NCBI GenBank assembly: GCA_022705325.1
Contig: JAKJER010000001.1
Span: 310,001 to 374,000, forward strand
Origin: Planctomycetota bacterium
GTDB taxonomy: Bacteria > Planctomycetota > Phycisphaerae > SM23-33
Direction: 5' to 3'
DNA length: 64,000 bases
Shown: positions 1 to 7,916 of the stretch, piece after piece
Numbering within the stretch: the first letter of the stretch is position 1
Layout: the number at the start of each line of letters is the position of its first letter
Program-made: the position numbers and the translations under genes
Notes under the pieces: model-generated
Databases searched by the model: none
Told to the model about the DNA's origin: nothing
What the model saw: the letters and a program-made list of their open reading frames with translations, nothing else

Positions 1-534
1 GCAGGCGGGGCAGCCGGTCTTGCAGTTGCGGGGCTTGACGACGCGGATGCAGCCGTCGATCTCCTGGCGGTAGACGCCGAACAGGCAGAAATTGAGGCAC
101 TGCCCGCAGTGCTTGCAGCGGTCGAGGTCGATCAGGGGGAACCACGCCGCCCAGTCGCCCTGGGCGGCCACGTGCCGTTCCGGGCCGGGCAGGTGCGCGT
201 CGGATCCTTCGAGCCCGAGCTCGCGGATGATCTCGGCGGCCGGGCGGCTGCGGAGATTGAACAGGCGCACCTCCGCCGGCAGGGGCGAGGAGGCGGACTG
301 AAAGAGGCACCGCACGGCCCGCTCGAAGCAGGCGATGACGCCGGAGCGGCCCTGGGAGGCGATGCGGGCGAGGACCTCGTGGCGGCGCTCGCTCAGTTCG
401 CACAGGTCGTCGACCTCGATCAGCTCGATGCCCGAGCGGACGAGGGCGGCGCGGACCTCTTCGAGGGCGTGGGCGGGCAGGAGCTGGGCCTGTCGGCAGC
501 GGCACAGCAGCAGGATGTCCAGTGGCGCGGGCAT
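1..534 (-). CDS. [4Fe-4S] ferredoxin-domain protein, C-terminus beyond the window
   Basis: The frame is open from an ATG at 534 to the left edge (178 residues seen). Residues 1-120 resemble no family I recognise and open with a C-R-C pair (LLLCRCRQ). From about residue 140 a classic CxxCxxCxxxC cluster (CKHCGQCLNFC) is followed by CKTGCPAC at the edge, so at least one and probably two Fe-S clusters are bound. No signal peptide is seen, so a cytoplasmic redox role is likely. It starts 14 bases after the stop of the PQQ-like propeller gene and is probably co-transcribed with it. Substrate unknown; the Fe-S call is firm, the function is open. Confidence 0.75.
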   Translation of the reverse strand, partial: MPAPLDILLLCRCRQAQLLPAHALEEVRAALVRSGIELIEVDDLCELSERRHEVLARIASQGRSGVIACFERAVRCLFQSASSPLPAEVRLFNLRSRPAAEIIRELGLEGSDAHLPGPERHVAAQGDWAAWFPLIDLDRCKHCGQCLNFCLFGVYRQEIDGCIRVVKPRNCKTGCPAC

Positions 535-548
535 GCGGAGGCGATCGC

Positions 549-1748
549 CTATGGCTTGACGTCCACGCAGACCACGTCGCCCTTGGCGTTGCGGCAGTAC
601 ACCCTGCCGTTGGCCAGCACCGGTGTGGACCAGCACTTGCGGTCGATCACCTGGGCCTGCCCCAGCAGCTTGAAGGCCTTGCTGTCGGGTTGGACGAAGG
701 TCAGCTTGCCGTCCTCGCTGAGCACGACGAGGATGCCGCCGGCCAGCATCAGCGAGCCCTTGCCCAGGTGCTTCTGGGTCCAGGCGACCTGCCCGGTTTC
801 CCAGTCCATGCAGGTGAAGGTGGACTCGTCGAAGCCGTACAGGCTGCCCTTCCACAGGATGCAACTGTTGAAGTGGTTGCGCATGTCCCGGTTCCGCCAG
901 GTCTGGTTGGCGGGTCCCCGGCCGATGGTGAACTGGGCGCAGCCCGTGCCGTAGCCCGAGGAGATGAACACCTTGTCGTCCTGGAGGATGGGGTCGGCGG
1001 CGTTGACGTCGTAGCGGGTGGTCCAGGGGAAGCTCCACAACGGCTTGCCCGTCTCCGCCAGCACGCCCACGCAGGCCTTGGAGGCGAAGATCATGACCGC
1101 GTCGCGCCCCTCGTGCTTGTAGGGCACGGGCGTGGAATAGCCCGACGGTTCGTTGCCGCTGTTCCAGACGATCCGCCCGTCATCCTTGCTCAGGGCCAGC
1201 CCGGCCGGGCCCATGTTGTAGATCACCAGGCGCCCCAGCACCAGCGGGGAGCTGGCGAAGCCCCAGGTGGGCTCCTTGTTGGGGAAATCCTTCTCCCAGA
1301 TCGCCTTGCCGGTCTGGGCGTCCAGGCAGCACAGCCGCCCGTACTTGCTGGCCGTGTAGACCTTGCCGTCAACGACGGTGGGCGTCGAGTGCGTCCCGCC
1401 TTCGTAGTACTTGTCGCCCAGGCGCTGGGGATACTGGTGCTTCCAGATCTCCTTGCCCGTTTCGGCGTCCCAGCAGAAGATCGTGTCCTTGCCGTCCGCG
1501 TTGCCGATCGTGTAGGCCTTGTTGCCGGCCACCGCGAACGACGAGAAGCCCGTGCCCACGCTGGCCCGCCAGAGGATCTTCGGTCCGCCCGCCGGGAAGG
1601 TGGTGGCGAAGCCCGTCTCCTTGCTGATGCCGTTGTGGTCCGGCCCGCGCCAGTTGGGCCAATCCTCCGCGGCGGCGGGGGCGGCAAAAGCGCACAATCC
1701 CAATGCGACAACTCCGACAAGCCAAAGGCGGCGCAGTCCAACCGTCAT
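549..1748 (-). CDS. Secreted PQQ-like beta-propeller repeat protein
   Basis: 399 residues. The start was set at MTVGLRRLWL because it gives a clean signal peptide (hydrophobic 8-22, AAPAAAE cleavage region) and has an AGGAGAA ribosome site just upstream; a longer in-frame start exists but lacks these. The mature protein opens with DWPNWRGPDHNGIS, the hallmark start of planctomycete PQQ-type propellers, and shows repeated Trp-rich blades (GKEIWKHQYP, GKAIWEKDFP, GKPLWSFPW, GQVAWTQKHL). It is likely periplasmic. Whether it binds PQQ or serves as a BamB-like scaffold cannot be told. The Fe-S gene follows after 14 bases. Confidence 0.85.
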   Translation of the reverse strand: MTVGLRRLWLVGVVALGLCAFAAPAAAEDWPNWRGPDHNGISKETGFATTFPAGGPKILWRASVGTGFSSFAVAGNKAYTIGNADGKDTIFCWDAETGKEIWKHQYPQRLGDKYYEGGTHSTPTVVDGKVYTASKYGRLCCLDAQTGKAIWEKDFPNKEPTWGFASSPLVLGRLVIYNMGPAGLALSKDDGRIVWNSGNEPSGYSTPVPYKHEGRDAVMIFASKACVGVLAETGKPLWSFPWTTRYDVNAADPILQDDKVFISSGYGTGCAQFTIGRGPANQTWRNRDMRNHFNSCILWKGSLYGFDESTFTCMDWETGQVAWTQKHLGKGSLMLAGGILVVLSEDGKLTFVQPDSKAFKLLGQAQVIDRKCWSTPVLANGRVYCRNAKGDVVCVDVKP

Positions 1749-1791
1749 AGCTTTCTCCTGTTGAATCATCCTGGGACCTCTGAACGGGAAT

Positions 1792-1820
1792 ACTCTACCC
1801 GACGGGGCGGATTTCTCCAA
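1792..1820 (-). promoter_or_regulatory. Sigma-70-like promoter for the PQQ propeller gene
   Basis: Read on the minus strand: TTGGAG, 17-base spacer, TAGAGT. The -10 box lies about 45 bases upstream of the chosen ATG at 1748, leaving a normal leader that contains the AGGAGAA ribosome site. Based on consensus match only. Confidence 0.45.
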
Positions 1821-1853
1821 GTCCAATCGAACGGCCGGGACCGCGGAACCGTC

Positions 1854-2693
1854 CTATTCCTCCGGATCGGCGGTGCTTCGTCTCCGCTTGCGGAGGGCGG
1901 GCAGGCCGCGCTTGAACGGCTTGTCCGCCTGGGTGGCCCGGCGGACAAAGTCGACGTATCTGCGGGCCGGGGGCGTCCAGTCGTCGCGGGCCTCCATCTC
2001 GCGGAGGGCCTGGGCGTGGGTCAGCCCGCTGCGGTACAGCAGGCGGAACGCTTCCTTGATCTGCCGGCGGTCCTGGTCGTTCAGGTCGGGCGCCCGACGC
2101 AGGCCCACGAGGTTCAGGCCGGCAAGCTTGTTGATCCCGAAGGCCATCAGGCTGTAGGGCGGGACGTGGGTGGACACGCCGCCGTTGCCCTGGATCATGG
2201 CCCGCTCGCCCACCCAGCAGAACTGGTGGACGCCCGCATGGGCCGACAGCAGCACCCCGCGCATGACTGTGGCGTGCCCGGCAATGGCGGATCCGTTGAC
2301 CAGGACCACGTCGTCCTCGATGGTGGCGTTGTGCCCGGCGTGAGTGTCGGCCATCCAGTAGCACCGGTTGCCCACGACCGTGGCGTTGCCCTCGCCGGTC
2401 GCCCGGGAGATGGTCACGCCCTCGCGAAAGACGTTGCCGTCGCCGATCCGCAGGTAGCTGACCGTCTCAGGGGTGAACTTGAGGTCCTGGGGCAGCCCGC
2501 CCAGCACGGCCCCGCTGTCGACGTAGTTGTTGCGCCCCAGCGTGGTGTGGCGGCGCACCACCGCGTGGGCAGCCAGCCGCGTCCCCTCGCCGATGCGCAC
2601 GTCGGCTTCCACGATCGCGTATGGGCCGATCTCCACGCCGTCGGCCAGCTCGGCTGACGCCTCCACGATGGCGGTCGGGTGTATCTTGGGCAT
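1854..2693 (-). CDS. lpxA: Acyl-ACP--UDP-N-acetylglucosamine O-acyltransferase
   Basis: 279 residues, close to the usual LpxA length of about 260. It catalyses the first step of lipid A synthesis in the cytoplasm. The N-terminal two thirds are hexapeptide repeats of a left-handed beta helix. The segment THAGHNATIEDD aligns with AHIAHDCTVGN of E. coli LpxA, which makes H121 the catalytic base; HAGVHQF and the VPPYSLMAFGINKLAGLNLVGLRR tail region are also LpxA-typical. The start MPKIHPTAIV was chosen over a longer frame because it begins the first helix coil and has an AGGGA site. It implies an outer membrane with lipid A. No other lpx gene is in view. Confidence 0.92.
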   Translation of the reverse strand: MPKIHPTAIVEASAELADGVEIGPYAIVEADVRIGEGTRLAAHAVVRRHTTLGRNNYVDSGAVLGGLPQDLKFTPETVSYLRIGDGNVFREGVTISRATGEGNATVVGNRCYWMADTHAGHNATIEDDVVLVNGSAIAGHATVMRGVLLSAHAGVHQFCWVGERAMIQGNGGVSTHVPPYSLMAFGINKLAGLNLVGLRRAPDLNDQDRRQIKEAFRLLYRSGLTHAQALREMEARDDWTPPARRYVDFVRRATQADKPFKRGLPALRKRRRSTADPEE

Positions 2694-2719
2694 TCGAGGT
2701 TCCCTTTCGTCAGAATGTG

Positions 2720-2747
2720 ATTCTACGCGCCGGCGGGCGGGAATCAA
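2720..2747 (-). promoter_or_regulatory. Sigma-70-like promoter for lpxA
   Basis: Minus strand: TTGATT, 16-base spacer, TAGAAT, about 27 bases upstream of the lpxA ATG. The predicted leader holds the AGGGA ribosome site. Confidence 0.5.
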
Positions 2748-2816
2748 GACGCGCGACCTCGCGGACGTTCCTGTCCGCAACTCCCAACGCCAGTGCCCCC
2801 CGTCTGGATCGGAACT

Positions 2817-3644
2817 TCAGGCAGAAGTGCCCCAGCCGCCCGCCCGCTGACGCTGGCACTCGTAGAGGAGGATGCCCGCGGCCACCGTGACGTTGAACGA
2901 GTGGGCCGACCCGGTCATCGGGATGCGGGCGGCCTGGTCGCAGAGGTCCAGCAGGTCCGGCGGCAGGCCGGCGGTTTCGTTGCCCACCAGCAGGACGACC
3001 GGTCCGCGGAGGTCCAGCTCCCACACGGGCCGCCGCGAGTGGGCGGAGCTGCCGACGACGGCCAGCCCGCGGTCGCGCAGGCGCTTCAGTTCGCCGCCCA
3101 GATCGCCGGACAAGGTGAGCGGAACGCGGAAGATCGAGCCGGTGGTGGAGCGGACGGCCGGACGCGACCACGGATCGGCGCTGTCGGCGGAGAAGACCGC
3201 GCGCGTGGCCGCCCAGGCGTCGGCGGTGCGGATGAGCACGCCGACGTTGCGCGGGTCCTGGATGGACTGGCCCGCCAGCAGGCAGGCGTCGGCGGGCAGG
3301 TCCTCCAGCGGGGCCGGCGGCGGGCGGGACACCACGGCCAGGCAGCCCACCGACGTGCGGTAGCCCAGGTCGAGCACCTTGAAGAAGATGCCCGGCTGGA
3401 GCAGGTGGCAGGGCAGGTTCGCCTGGCGGGCCAGGTCGAGCACCTGGCGGTCCTCGTCCTGCTCGACGCCGTCCAGGAAGAACACTACGTGGATGGCCGA
3501 GCGGGCCTCGATGGCCTGGCGGACCATCCTGGCCCCGTCGGCCAGGAAGCACGCGCCGCTCTCGCCCGCCCCGGCCGCCAGCCGGCGCCGGGCGTCGGCG
3601 ACGATCGGGTCCTTCAAACTGGCAATCGCTCCACTGGCTCGCAT
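2817..3644 (-). CDS. TrmH/SpoU-family RNA 2'-O-methyltransferase
   Basis: 275 residues. An N-terminal substrate-binding domain (about 1-105) precedes the SPOUT catalytic domain. All three SpoU motifs are visible: DPRNVGVLIRTADA (motif 1, with the conserved Asn and Arg), LLVGNETAGLPPDLLDLCD with IPM (motif 2) and HSFNVTVAAGILLYE (motif 3), which form the trefoil-knot SAM site. It methylates ribose in rRNA or tRNA; the exact target (as for RlmB, TrmH or TsnR) cannot be assigned. The ATG at 3644 is favoured because a -10 box lies just 6 bases upstream, which makes this the first possible codon of the transcript. Confidence 0.88.
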   Translation of the reverse strand: MRASGAIASLKDPIVADARRRLAAGAGESGACFLADGARMVRQAIEARSAIHVVFFLDGVEQDEDRQVLDLARQANLPCHLLQPGIFFKVLDLGYRTSVGCLAVVSRPPPAPLEDLPADACLLAGQSIQDPRNVGVLIRTADAWAATRAVFSADSADPWSRPAVRSTTGSIFRVPLTLSGDLGGELKRLRDRGLAVVGSSAHSRRPVWELDLRGPVVLLVGNETAGLPPDLLDLCDQAARIPMTGSAHSFNVTVAAGILLYECQRQRAGGWGTSA

Positions 3645-3650
3645 AGCCGT

Positions 3651-3679
3651 AGTGTACCGTCGGCGGCCGGGCGGCGGAA
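3651..3679 (-). promoter_or_regulatory. Promoter giving a probably leaderless mRNA (TrmH gene)
   Basis: Minus strand: TTCCGC, 17-base spacer, TACACT, then only 6 bases before the ATG at 3644. With the usual 6-7 base distance from -10 to start site, transcription would begin at the A of the ATG. No ribosome site is present between the -10 box and the ATG. Confidence 0.4.
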
Positions 3680-3738
3680 TATTCCCGCTCGCGCCGACGT
3701 TTGACTGAAAAGCAACCACTGAAACGGGAGACTATCCA

Positions 3739-4725
3739 ATGACGAAGACATGGTTGGGTGTTCTGTGTGCGGCACTGCTGACGGCGGGCTCGGTGCGGGC
3801 GGCGGGTTTCGAACTCAAGGACACAGCCGGCCAGCACCTGGACGTCCTGCTGGACGGCAGGATCGTGGCCCGCTACATGTACGCCAGCGACACCTCGACC
3901 AAGGAACGGGCCCACGAGACCTACAAGCCGTACCTCCACGTGTTCGACGCCGAGGGCAAGGCCCCCATCACCAAGGGCCCGGGCGGGCTGTACACGCACC
4001 ACCGGGGCATCTTCGTCGGCTGGACCAAGCTGGGCTTCGGCGGCAAGAGTTACGACCTGTGGGGCATGGGCGCCGGACGCATCGAGCACCAGAAGTTCCT
4101 CGATCAGAAGGCCGGCGACGACCAGGCGACGTTCACCTCGCTGACCCACTGGATCACCAGGGACGGCCAGCGCGTCCTGGTCGAGGAGCGGACGCACACC
4201 GTTCGCCGCGGCCCGGGCGGCATGCGGCTGGCGATCGACTTCACGTCCAAGCTCCAGGCCGCCGACGGAGAGGTCCAACTCAAGGGCGACCCCGAGCACG
4301 CGGGCGTTCACTACCGCCCGGCCGACGAGGTCGACCGGACCAAGACGACCTACGTGTACCCCAAGGAGAACGCCAAGCCGCACGCGGACCTGGACTACCC
4401 CTGGGTGGGCGAGAGCTACACCCTCCACGACAAGCGATACAGCGTGGTCCAGATGAGCCACGGCGACAATCCCGGCGACGCGCGCTGGTCGGCCTACCGC
4501 GACTACGGGCGGTTCGGCGAGTTTCCCACCGGCGCCATCGCCAAGGGCGAGAGCCTGACGCTGAAGTATCGCTTTCTCATCGCCGACGGCGAGATGCCGT
4601 CCGTCGAGCAGATCCACAAGGCCTATGCCCAGTTCGCCGGCGCGTCGGCGGCAGGCGAGGTCCCCAAGACGACCGTCCGCCCCGCCGAGGGGGCGGCGGC
4701 TAAGAAGGCACCGAAAAAGAAATAG
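3739..4725 (+). CDS. DUF6807 (PmoA-like) secreted protein
   Basis: 328 residues. A signal peptide spans about 1-20 (MTKTWLGVLCAALLTAGSVRAAG). The body matches the DUF6807 family common in planctomycetes: RYMYASDTSTKERAHETYKP, a TKGPGGLYTHHRGIFVGW segment rich in His, FTSLTHWI, HAGVHYRPADEV and VQMSHGDNP. These proteins are often annotated PmoA from a methane-oxygenase label, but no such activity is established; a role in glycan metabolism is suspected from genome context elsewhere. The C-terminus ends in a Lys/Ala tail (AAKKAPKKK). The ATG has a GGGAG site 8 bases upstream. It stands alone, divergent from the TrmH gene. Confidence 0.8.
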   Translation: MTKTWLGVLCAALLTAGSVRAAGFELKDTAGQHLDVLLDGRIVARYMYASDTSTKERAHETYKPYLHVFDAEGKAPITKGPGGLYTHHRGIFVGWTKLGFGGKSYDLWGMGAGRIEHQKFLDQKAGDDQATFTSLTHWITRDGQRVLVEERTHTVRRGPGGMRLAIDFTSKLQAADGEVQLKGDPEHAGVHYRPADEVDRTKTTYVYPKENAKPHADLDYPWVGESYTLHDKRYSVVQMSHGDNPGDARWSAYRDYGRFGEFPTGAIAKGESLTLKYRFLIADGEMPSVEQIHKAYAQFAGASAAGEVPKTTVRPAEGAAAKKAPKKK

Positions 4726-4760
4726 TAACACTGGAGGCGTTCGGTGGGGCGGGGGCGACT

Positions 4761-4901
4761 TCACGCCTGGCAGCAGGCGCCCAGGGCGGTGCGGACCTGG
4801 AGCAGCGACTGCACGAACGGGCCGCTGAGGCGATCGCGCGGGCGGGCCACCGGCCGCCACCAGCCCTGGTCAATTACATGACTCAGCCGGTAGTGCTGGT
4901 G
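4761..4901 (-). other. Short orphan reading frame, possible gene remnant
   Basis: A 46-codon open frame without ATG reads ...SHVIDQGWWRPVARP... and ends ...LLQVRTALGACCQA before a TGA. The composition looks more protein-like than the neighbouring frames, and it lies in a 226-base gap between convergent genes. It could be the C-terminal scrap of a decayed gene or chance; an in-frame GTG would give a peptide of about 30 residues. No family is recognised. Confidence 0.2.
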
Positions 4902-4951
4902 TCATACCCCATGGCTTGGCGGGGTCAAGTCCTTGTGAGGCGGGCTTTCGG

Positions 4952-6892
4952 CTAGGGTTTGTCGCGGTGGCCTTCTACGGCGCCGAGGTACAGCCACGCC
5001 CGCAGTTCGTCCTGGCCAAGCCTGCGCGCGAAGGCGGCGAGGTCGTCGTGCCGGCCCGCGGATGACAGCGAGGCGGCGATCTTGCGGACGAGTTCCACGG
5101 CGGCCGGGTTGCCGGGGACCGGCCCGGCGAGGCGGTCGGCGACGGCGGGTCGGGAGTCGGCGCCCGTTGCATTCTCCCGGTCGGGGGCAAACCCCACGGG
5201 CTTGTCCCCCGGGGGAGGTTGCAGGCGGGCGTCGGGGGCGGCGGGCTTTGCGTCTTGGGCGCGGTCAAAGTAGTGCATCGCGAGGTCGAGACTGCCCGCC
5301 TCCAGCAGGGCCGACGCGAGCATCAGCGGGTCGGCGCCGTCCCGGGCGATTTCGTCGGCGGCCCGGCGGGCGGGCTCGGCTTGGCCGCGCTGTGCGAGCG
5401 ACTTGACCTTCTCGATCCGCACGGGCCACAGGGCGGATCGGGCCTCGAACGACCGCTGGGCGTCCACGTGTTGTTCGAGCAGCTTGCGGGCGGCCGGCAC
5501 GTCGTCGCAGCGGGCCAGTCCCTCCGCCAGGCGCATAGCCAGATGCTCGCGGCTCTTGGACGCCATGGCCTGGAGGTGTTGGGCGGCCTGGTCGAGCGTC
5601 GCCCGGGCCTCCTGGGTGCGCCCCGCGTCGAGCAGGACGAAGGCCAGGTGGGCCAGGCAGTCGCAGGTGGTCGATTCGGGGCAGGCGCGTGCGGCGGCGC
5701 GGGCCAACTCGACGGAGCGTCGAGCGGGTTGCGGCCGGCCGGCGCGGAACTGCTCGTCGGCGAGGTCGGAGTAGGCCAGGGCCTGCTCGCGTCGGGCGTC
5801 GCGGTCCCGGGCGAAGGCGGTGCCGGCGATGTCGTCGGCCACCGCTTGGGCGGCCTTGTCGTCGCCCGCGCGGGCCAGCAGGCGGGCGACCTGTCGTCGG
5901 TGCCAGGCGAGGCGGACGCCCGAGGCCAGGTCGCGGGCCTGGCCCAGCACGTGGAGGGCGAACTCGCCCTCGCCGATCTCCAGGCTGGCGGCGGCCAGGC
6001 GGCAGAGCAACTCGCAGCGGTTCAGGCCGGCCAGGTCGTCGTCGTAGGTGATGCCGACGGCGGCTTCCTCGGCCCGGCGGAGGGTTTCCGCGGCCTGCTC
6101 GGTCTGCCCGTCGTGGAATTGGAAGAGGGCGAATTGGGGCAGGAGCCTGGCCAGGTGGAACCGAGGCAGGACGGAGCGGACGTCCTCGGGCCGTTGACCG
6201 TAGGGGATGCCCATCCATCGGGCGGCCGCGCGGGCCTGGTCGAGCTGGTCCGCCCGCGCCCATGCCAGGGCCACCGCCTCCAGCAGGGCCACGCGCCGCT
6301 GGTCGTCCTCGACGCCCAGGGCCTCCTGAAAGGCGAGCTTGACGGTAGCGGCGGCGTCGGCGCGGCGGCCGAGCGAGCCCTGTGCCCGGGCAACGGCCAG
6401 CAGCGACTCGACGCGACCGGGCGGCTCGTCGTCGGCCCCGGCGGCCCGCTTGGCCTGGTCGAAGGACCGCTCCGCGGCCTGGAGGTCCATGATCTTCGCC
6501 TGTGCGACGGCGGCGGCAGCCAGGGCCCGGCTGCGGCGGCTGAAGGAGTCGATGGCGGCGGCGGTCTGGAGGGCGCGGTCGGCCTGTCCGGCCTCGGCGT
6601 AGGCTTCAGCCAGCAGGTGGAGGCGGTCGCTCGCCTGTCTGGCGTCCAGGCTGGCGGCGGCGCGGGCGGCCTGGGCGAGGCAGTCGTCGGCCTCGCGACG
6701 GACGTGTCTGAGGCAGGAGCGTCCCAGCAGGGCCAGCAGCTTGCTCTGGCGGTCGCCGGGCAGGGTTGAGGCGGCCTGGCGGGCGCGGGCGATGTACTCG
6801 CCCAACGTGTCGTGGGGGCGGGCCTGGCCCGGCAGGGGCGAGGCCGCCAGGGCGGTCGGCAGCAGGACCAGGATGAGGCGGCAGGCACGCAT
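4952..6892 (-). CDS. Secreted tetratricopeptide-repeat protein
   Basis: 646 residues. The signal peptide is MRACRLILVLLPTALAASPLPGQA. The rest is almost all alpha-helical with repeated Ala/Leu-rich TPR-type motifs (for example LLAEAYAEAGQADRALQTAAAI, LACRLAAASLEIGEGEFALHVL, AFVLLDAGRTQEARATLDQA), giving perhaps 12-14 repeats. No enzymatic domain is visible. A Pro-rich linker (PAAPDARLQPPPGDKPVGF) sits near residues 565-590. It is probably a periplasmic protein-interaction scaffold. The start was set by the signal peptide and by a perfect TATAAT box placed so that the message starts at this ATG. It is separated from rplI by a hairpin. Confidence 0.8.
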   Translation of the reverse strand: MRACRLILVLLPTALAASPLPGQARPHDTLGEYIARARQAASTLPGDRQSKLLALLGRSCLRHVRREADDCLAQAARAAASLDARQASDRLHLLAEAYAEAGQADRALQTAAAIDSFSRRSRALAAAAVAQAKIMDLQAAERSFDQAKRAAGADDEPPGRVESLLAVARAQGSLGRRADAAATVKLAFQEALGVEDDQRRVALLEAVALAWARADQLDQARAAARWMGIPYGQRPEDVRSVLPRFHLARLLPQFALFQFHDGQTEQAAETLRRAEEAAVGITYDDDLAGLNRCELLCRLAAASLEIGEGEFALHVLGQARDLASGVRLAWHRRQVARLLARAGDDKAAQAVADDIAGTAFARDRDARREQALAYSDLADEQFRAGRPQPARRSVELARAAARACPESTTCDCLAHLAFVLLDAGRTQEARATLDQAAQHLQAMASKSREHLAMRLAEGLARCDDVPAARKLLEQHVDAQRSFEARSALWPVRIEKVKSLAQRGQAEPARRAADEIARDGADPLMLASALLEAGSLDLAMHYFDRAQDAKPAAPDARLQPPPGDKPVGFAPDRENATGADSRPAVADRLAGPVPGNPAAVELVRKIAASLSSAGRHDDLAAFARRLGQDELRAWLYLGAVEGHRDKP

Positions 6893-6898
6893 GACGGG

Positions 6899-6927
6899 AT
6901 TATAAGCCAGCTCGGCCGTCTTGTCAG
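6899..6927 (-). promoter_or_regulatory. Strong promoter giving a probably leaderless TPR mRNA
   Basis: Minus strand: CTGACA, 17-base spacer, TATAAT (perfect -10), then 6 bases (CCCGTC) before the ATG at 6892. The predicted start site falls on the ATG itself, and no Shine-Dalgarno sequence fits between. Confidence 0.6.
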
Positions 6928-6938
6928 AGCCAACAGAG

Positions 6939-6979
6939 CCATGGGAGCTGCGGGAAGGGTCTTCCCACAACTCCCATGG
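6939..6979 (-). terminator. Hairpin at the end of the ribosomal-protein operon
   Basis: CCATGGGAG pairs with CTCCCATGG (9 bp), with an inner GGGAAG/CTTCCC stem and a 3-base loop. It lies 56 bases downstream of the rplI stop and just before the TPR gene promoter. No T-run follows, so intrinsic termination is not certain. Confidence 0.45.
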
Positions 6980-7034
6980 CGTCCGCTTGGGCGGCGATCC
7001 AGGAGGGTGTCGCCCGGTGCGCCGGCCCTGGAGA

Positions 7035-7559
7035 CTACTCGTCGCCGGGCTGCTCGGCCTCGGCTTCCGCTTTGGCCTGGGCGGCGCGGGCGGCCTCGGC
7101 GGCTTCCTGGCTCTCGCGGTCGGGCACGACCCAGACGTGGACGGTGGCCGTCACGTCCTGGGCGAACTTGAGGGTCACGTCGAACTTGTCGAGCCTCTTG
7201 ATGGGCTCGTCCAGGGCGACGTTGTCGGCCTCGACGAAGACGCCTTCGCGGGTGAGGGCCTCGGCGACCTGGGCGGGTCCGACCGAGCCGTAGAGCTGGC
7301 CTTCCTCGTTGGCCCGCGCGGTGATGGTGACTTCCTTGCCCTCGACGGCCTTGGCCCGGGCCTCGACTTCTTTGCGGAGTCGGGCCATTTCCTCGAGGTG
7401 CTTCTTCTTCTCGACCTCGACGGCCTTGAGGTTGCCCGGCGTGGGTTCGACGGCCAACTGCTGGGGCAGGAGGTAGTTCCGGGCGTAGCCCGGCTTGACC
7501 TCGACCAGGTCGCCGATCTGCCCAAGCTTGGGGACGTTGCGTCGCAGCAGCACTTTCAT
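7035..7559 (-). CDS. rplI: 50S ribosomal protein bL9
   Basis: 174 residues against the usual 148-150. The N-terminal rRNA-binding domain is clear (MKVLLRRNVPKLGQIGDLVEVKPGYARNYLLP), followed by the long connecting helix (about 40-75, KAVEVEKKKHLEEMARLRKEVEARAKAVEG) and the C-terminal domain (QLYGSVGPAQVAEAL ... VFVEADNV). The surplus length is an Ala/Glu-rich tail (QEAAEAARAAQAKAEAEAEQPGDE). It is the last gene of the rpsF-ssb-rpsR-rplI block and starts 24 bases after rpsR. Confidence 0.97.
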   Translation of the reverse strand: MKVLLRRNVPKLGQIGDLVEVKPGYARNYLLPQQLAVEPTPGNLKAVEVEKKKHLEEMARLRKEVEARAKAVEGKEVTITARANEEGQLYGSVGPAQVAEALTREGVFVEADNVALDEPIKRLDKFDVTLKFAQDVTATVHVWVVPDRESQEAAEAARAAQAKAEAEAEQPGDE

Positions 7560-7583
7560 GTGGATTGTCCTTTCAGGTTGGGC

Positions 7584-7853
7584 CTAGCCGACGTAAGGGA
7601 TCAGGGCCATGAATCGGGCCCGCTTGATCGCCCTCATGCACGAGCGCTGGTGGTGGGCGCAGTTGCCGCTGCGCTTTCGGCTGAACAGCTTGCCCTGCGT
7701 GGTGATCAGCTTGGACAGGGTGGCGATGTCCTTGTAGTCCACCTCGGGCAGCTTCTCGCGGCAGAAGCGGCACTTGGCCTGCTCGCGGAAGCGGGGCTTG
7801 CGCTTACGCTTCTGGGGCCTGCCGCGTCCGCCCATCATCATTCGTCTTGGCAT
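7584..7853 (-). CDS. rpsR: 30S ribosomal protein bS18, zinc-ligand (C+) type
   Basis: 89 residues. The S18 core is clear (DYKDIATLSKLITTQGKLFSRKRSG and AIKRARFMALIPYVG). Unlike the E. coli form it keeps a four-ligand pattern, KCRFCREK near residue 28-31 and NCAHHQRSC near residues 64-71, expected to bind Zn as in C+ paralogues of several ribosomal proteins. The N-terminus is basic. It lies between ssb and rplI in the conserved order. Confidence 0.96.
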   Translation of the reverse strand: MPRRMMMGGRGRPQKRKRKPRFREQAKCRFCREKLPEVDYKDIATLSKLITTQGKLFSRKRSGNCAHHQRSCMRAIKRARFMALIPYVG

Positions 7854-7916
7854 CTCGATTTCCTTTAGCTACAGGTTTCCTGTTGGGTTACGGTGTCGTA
7901 CCGATAGTCAGCGATA

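Noticed and set aside
522-2657. Long open frames opposite or across real genes (for example 522-2657 +, 5219-6769 +, 19905-21383 -, 28937-32284 -)
   Set aside because: They are antisense shadows in GC-rich codons, give low-complexity proteins and contradict clear families on the other strand.
3739-4725. Methane monooxygenase (PmoA) function
   Set aside because: The PmoA label attached to this family has no support here: a signal peptide and a soluble beta-rich body, no membrane segments.
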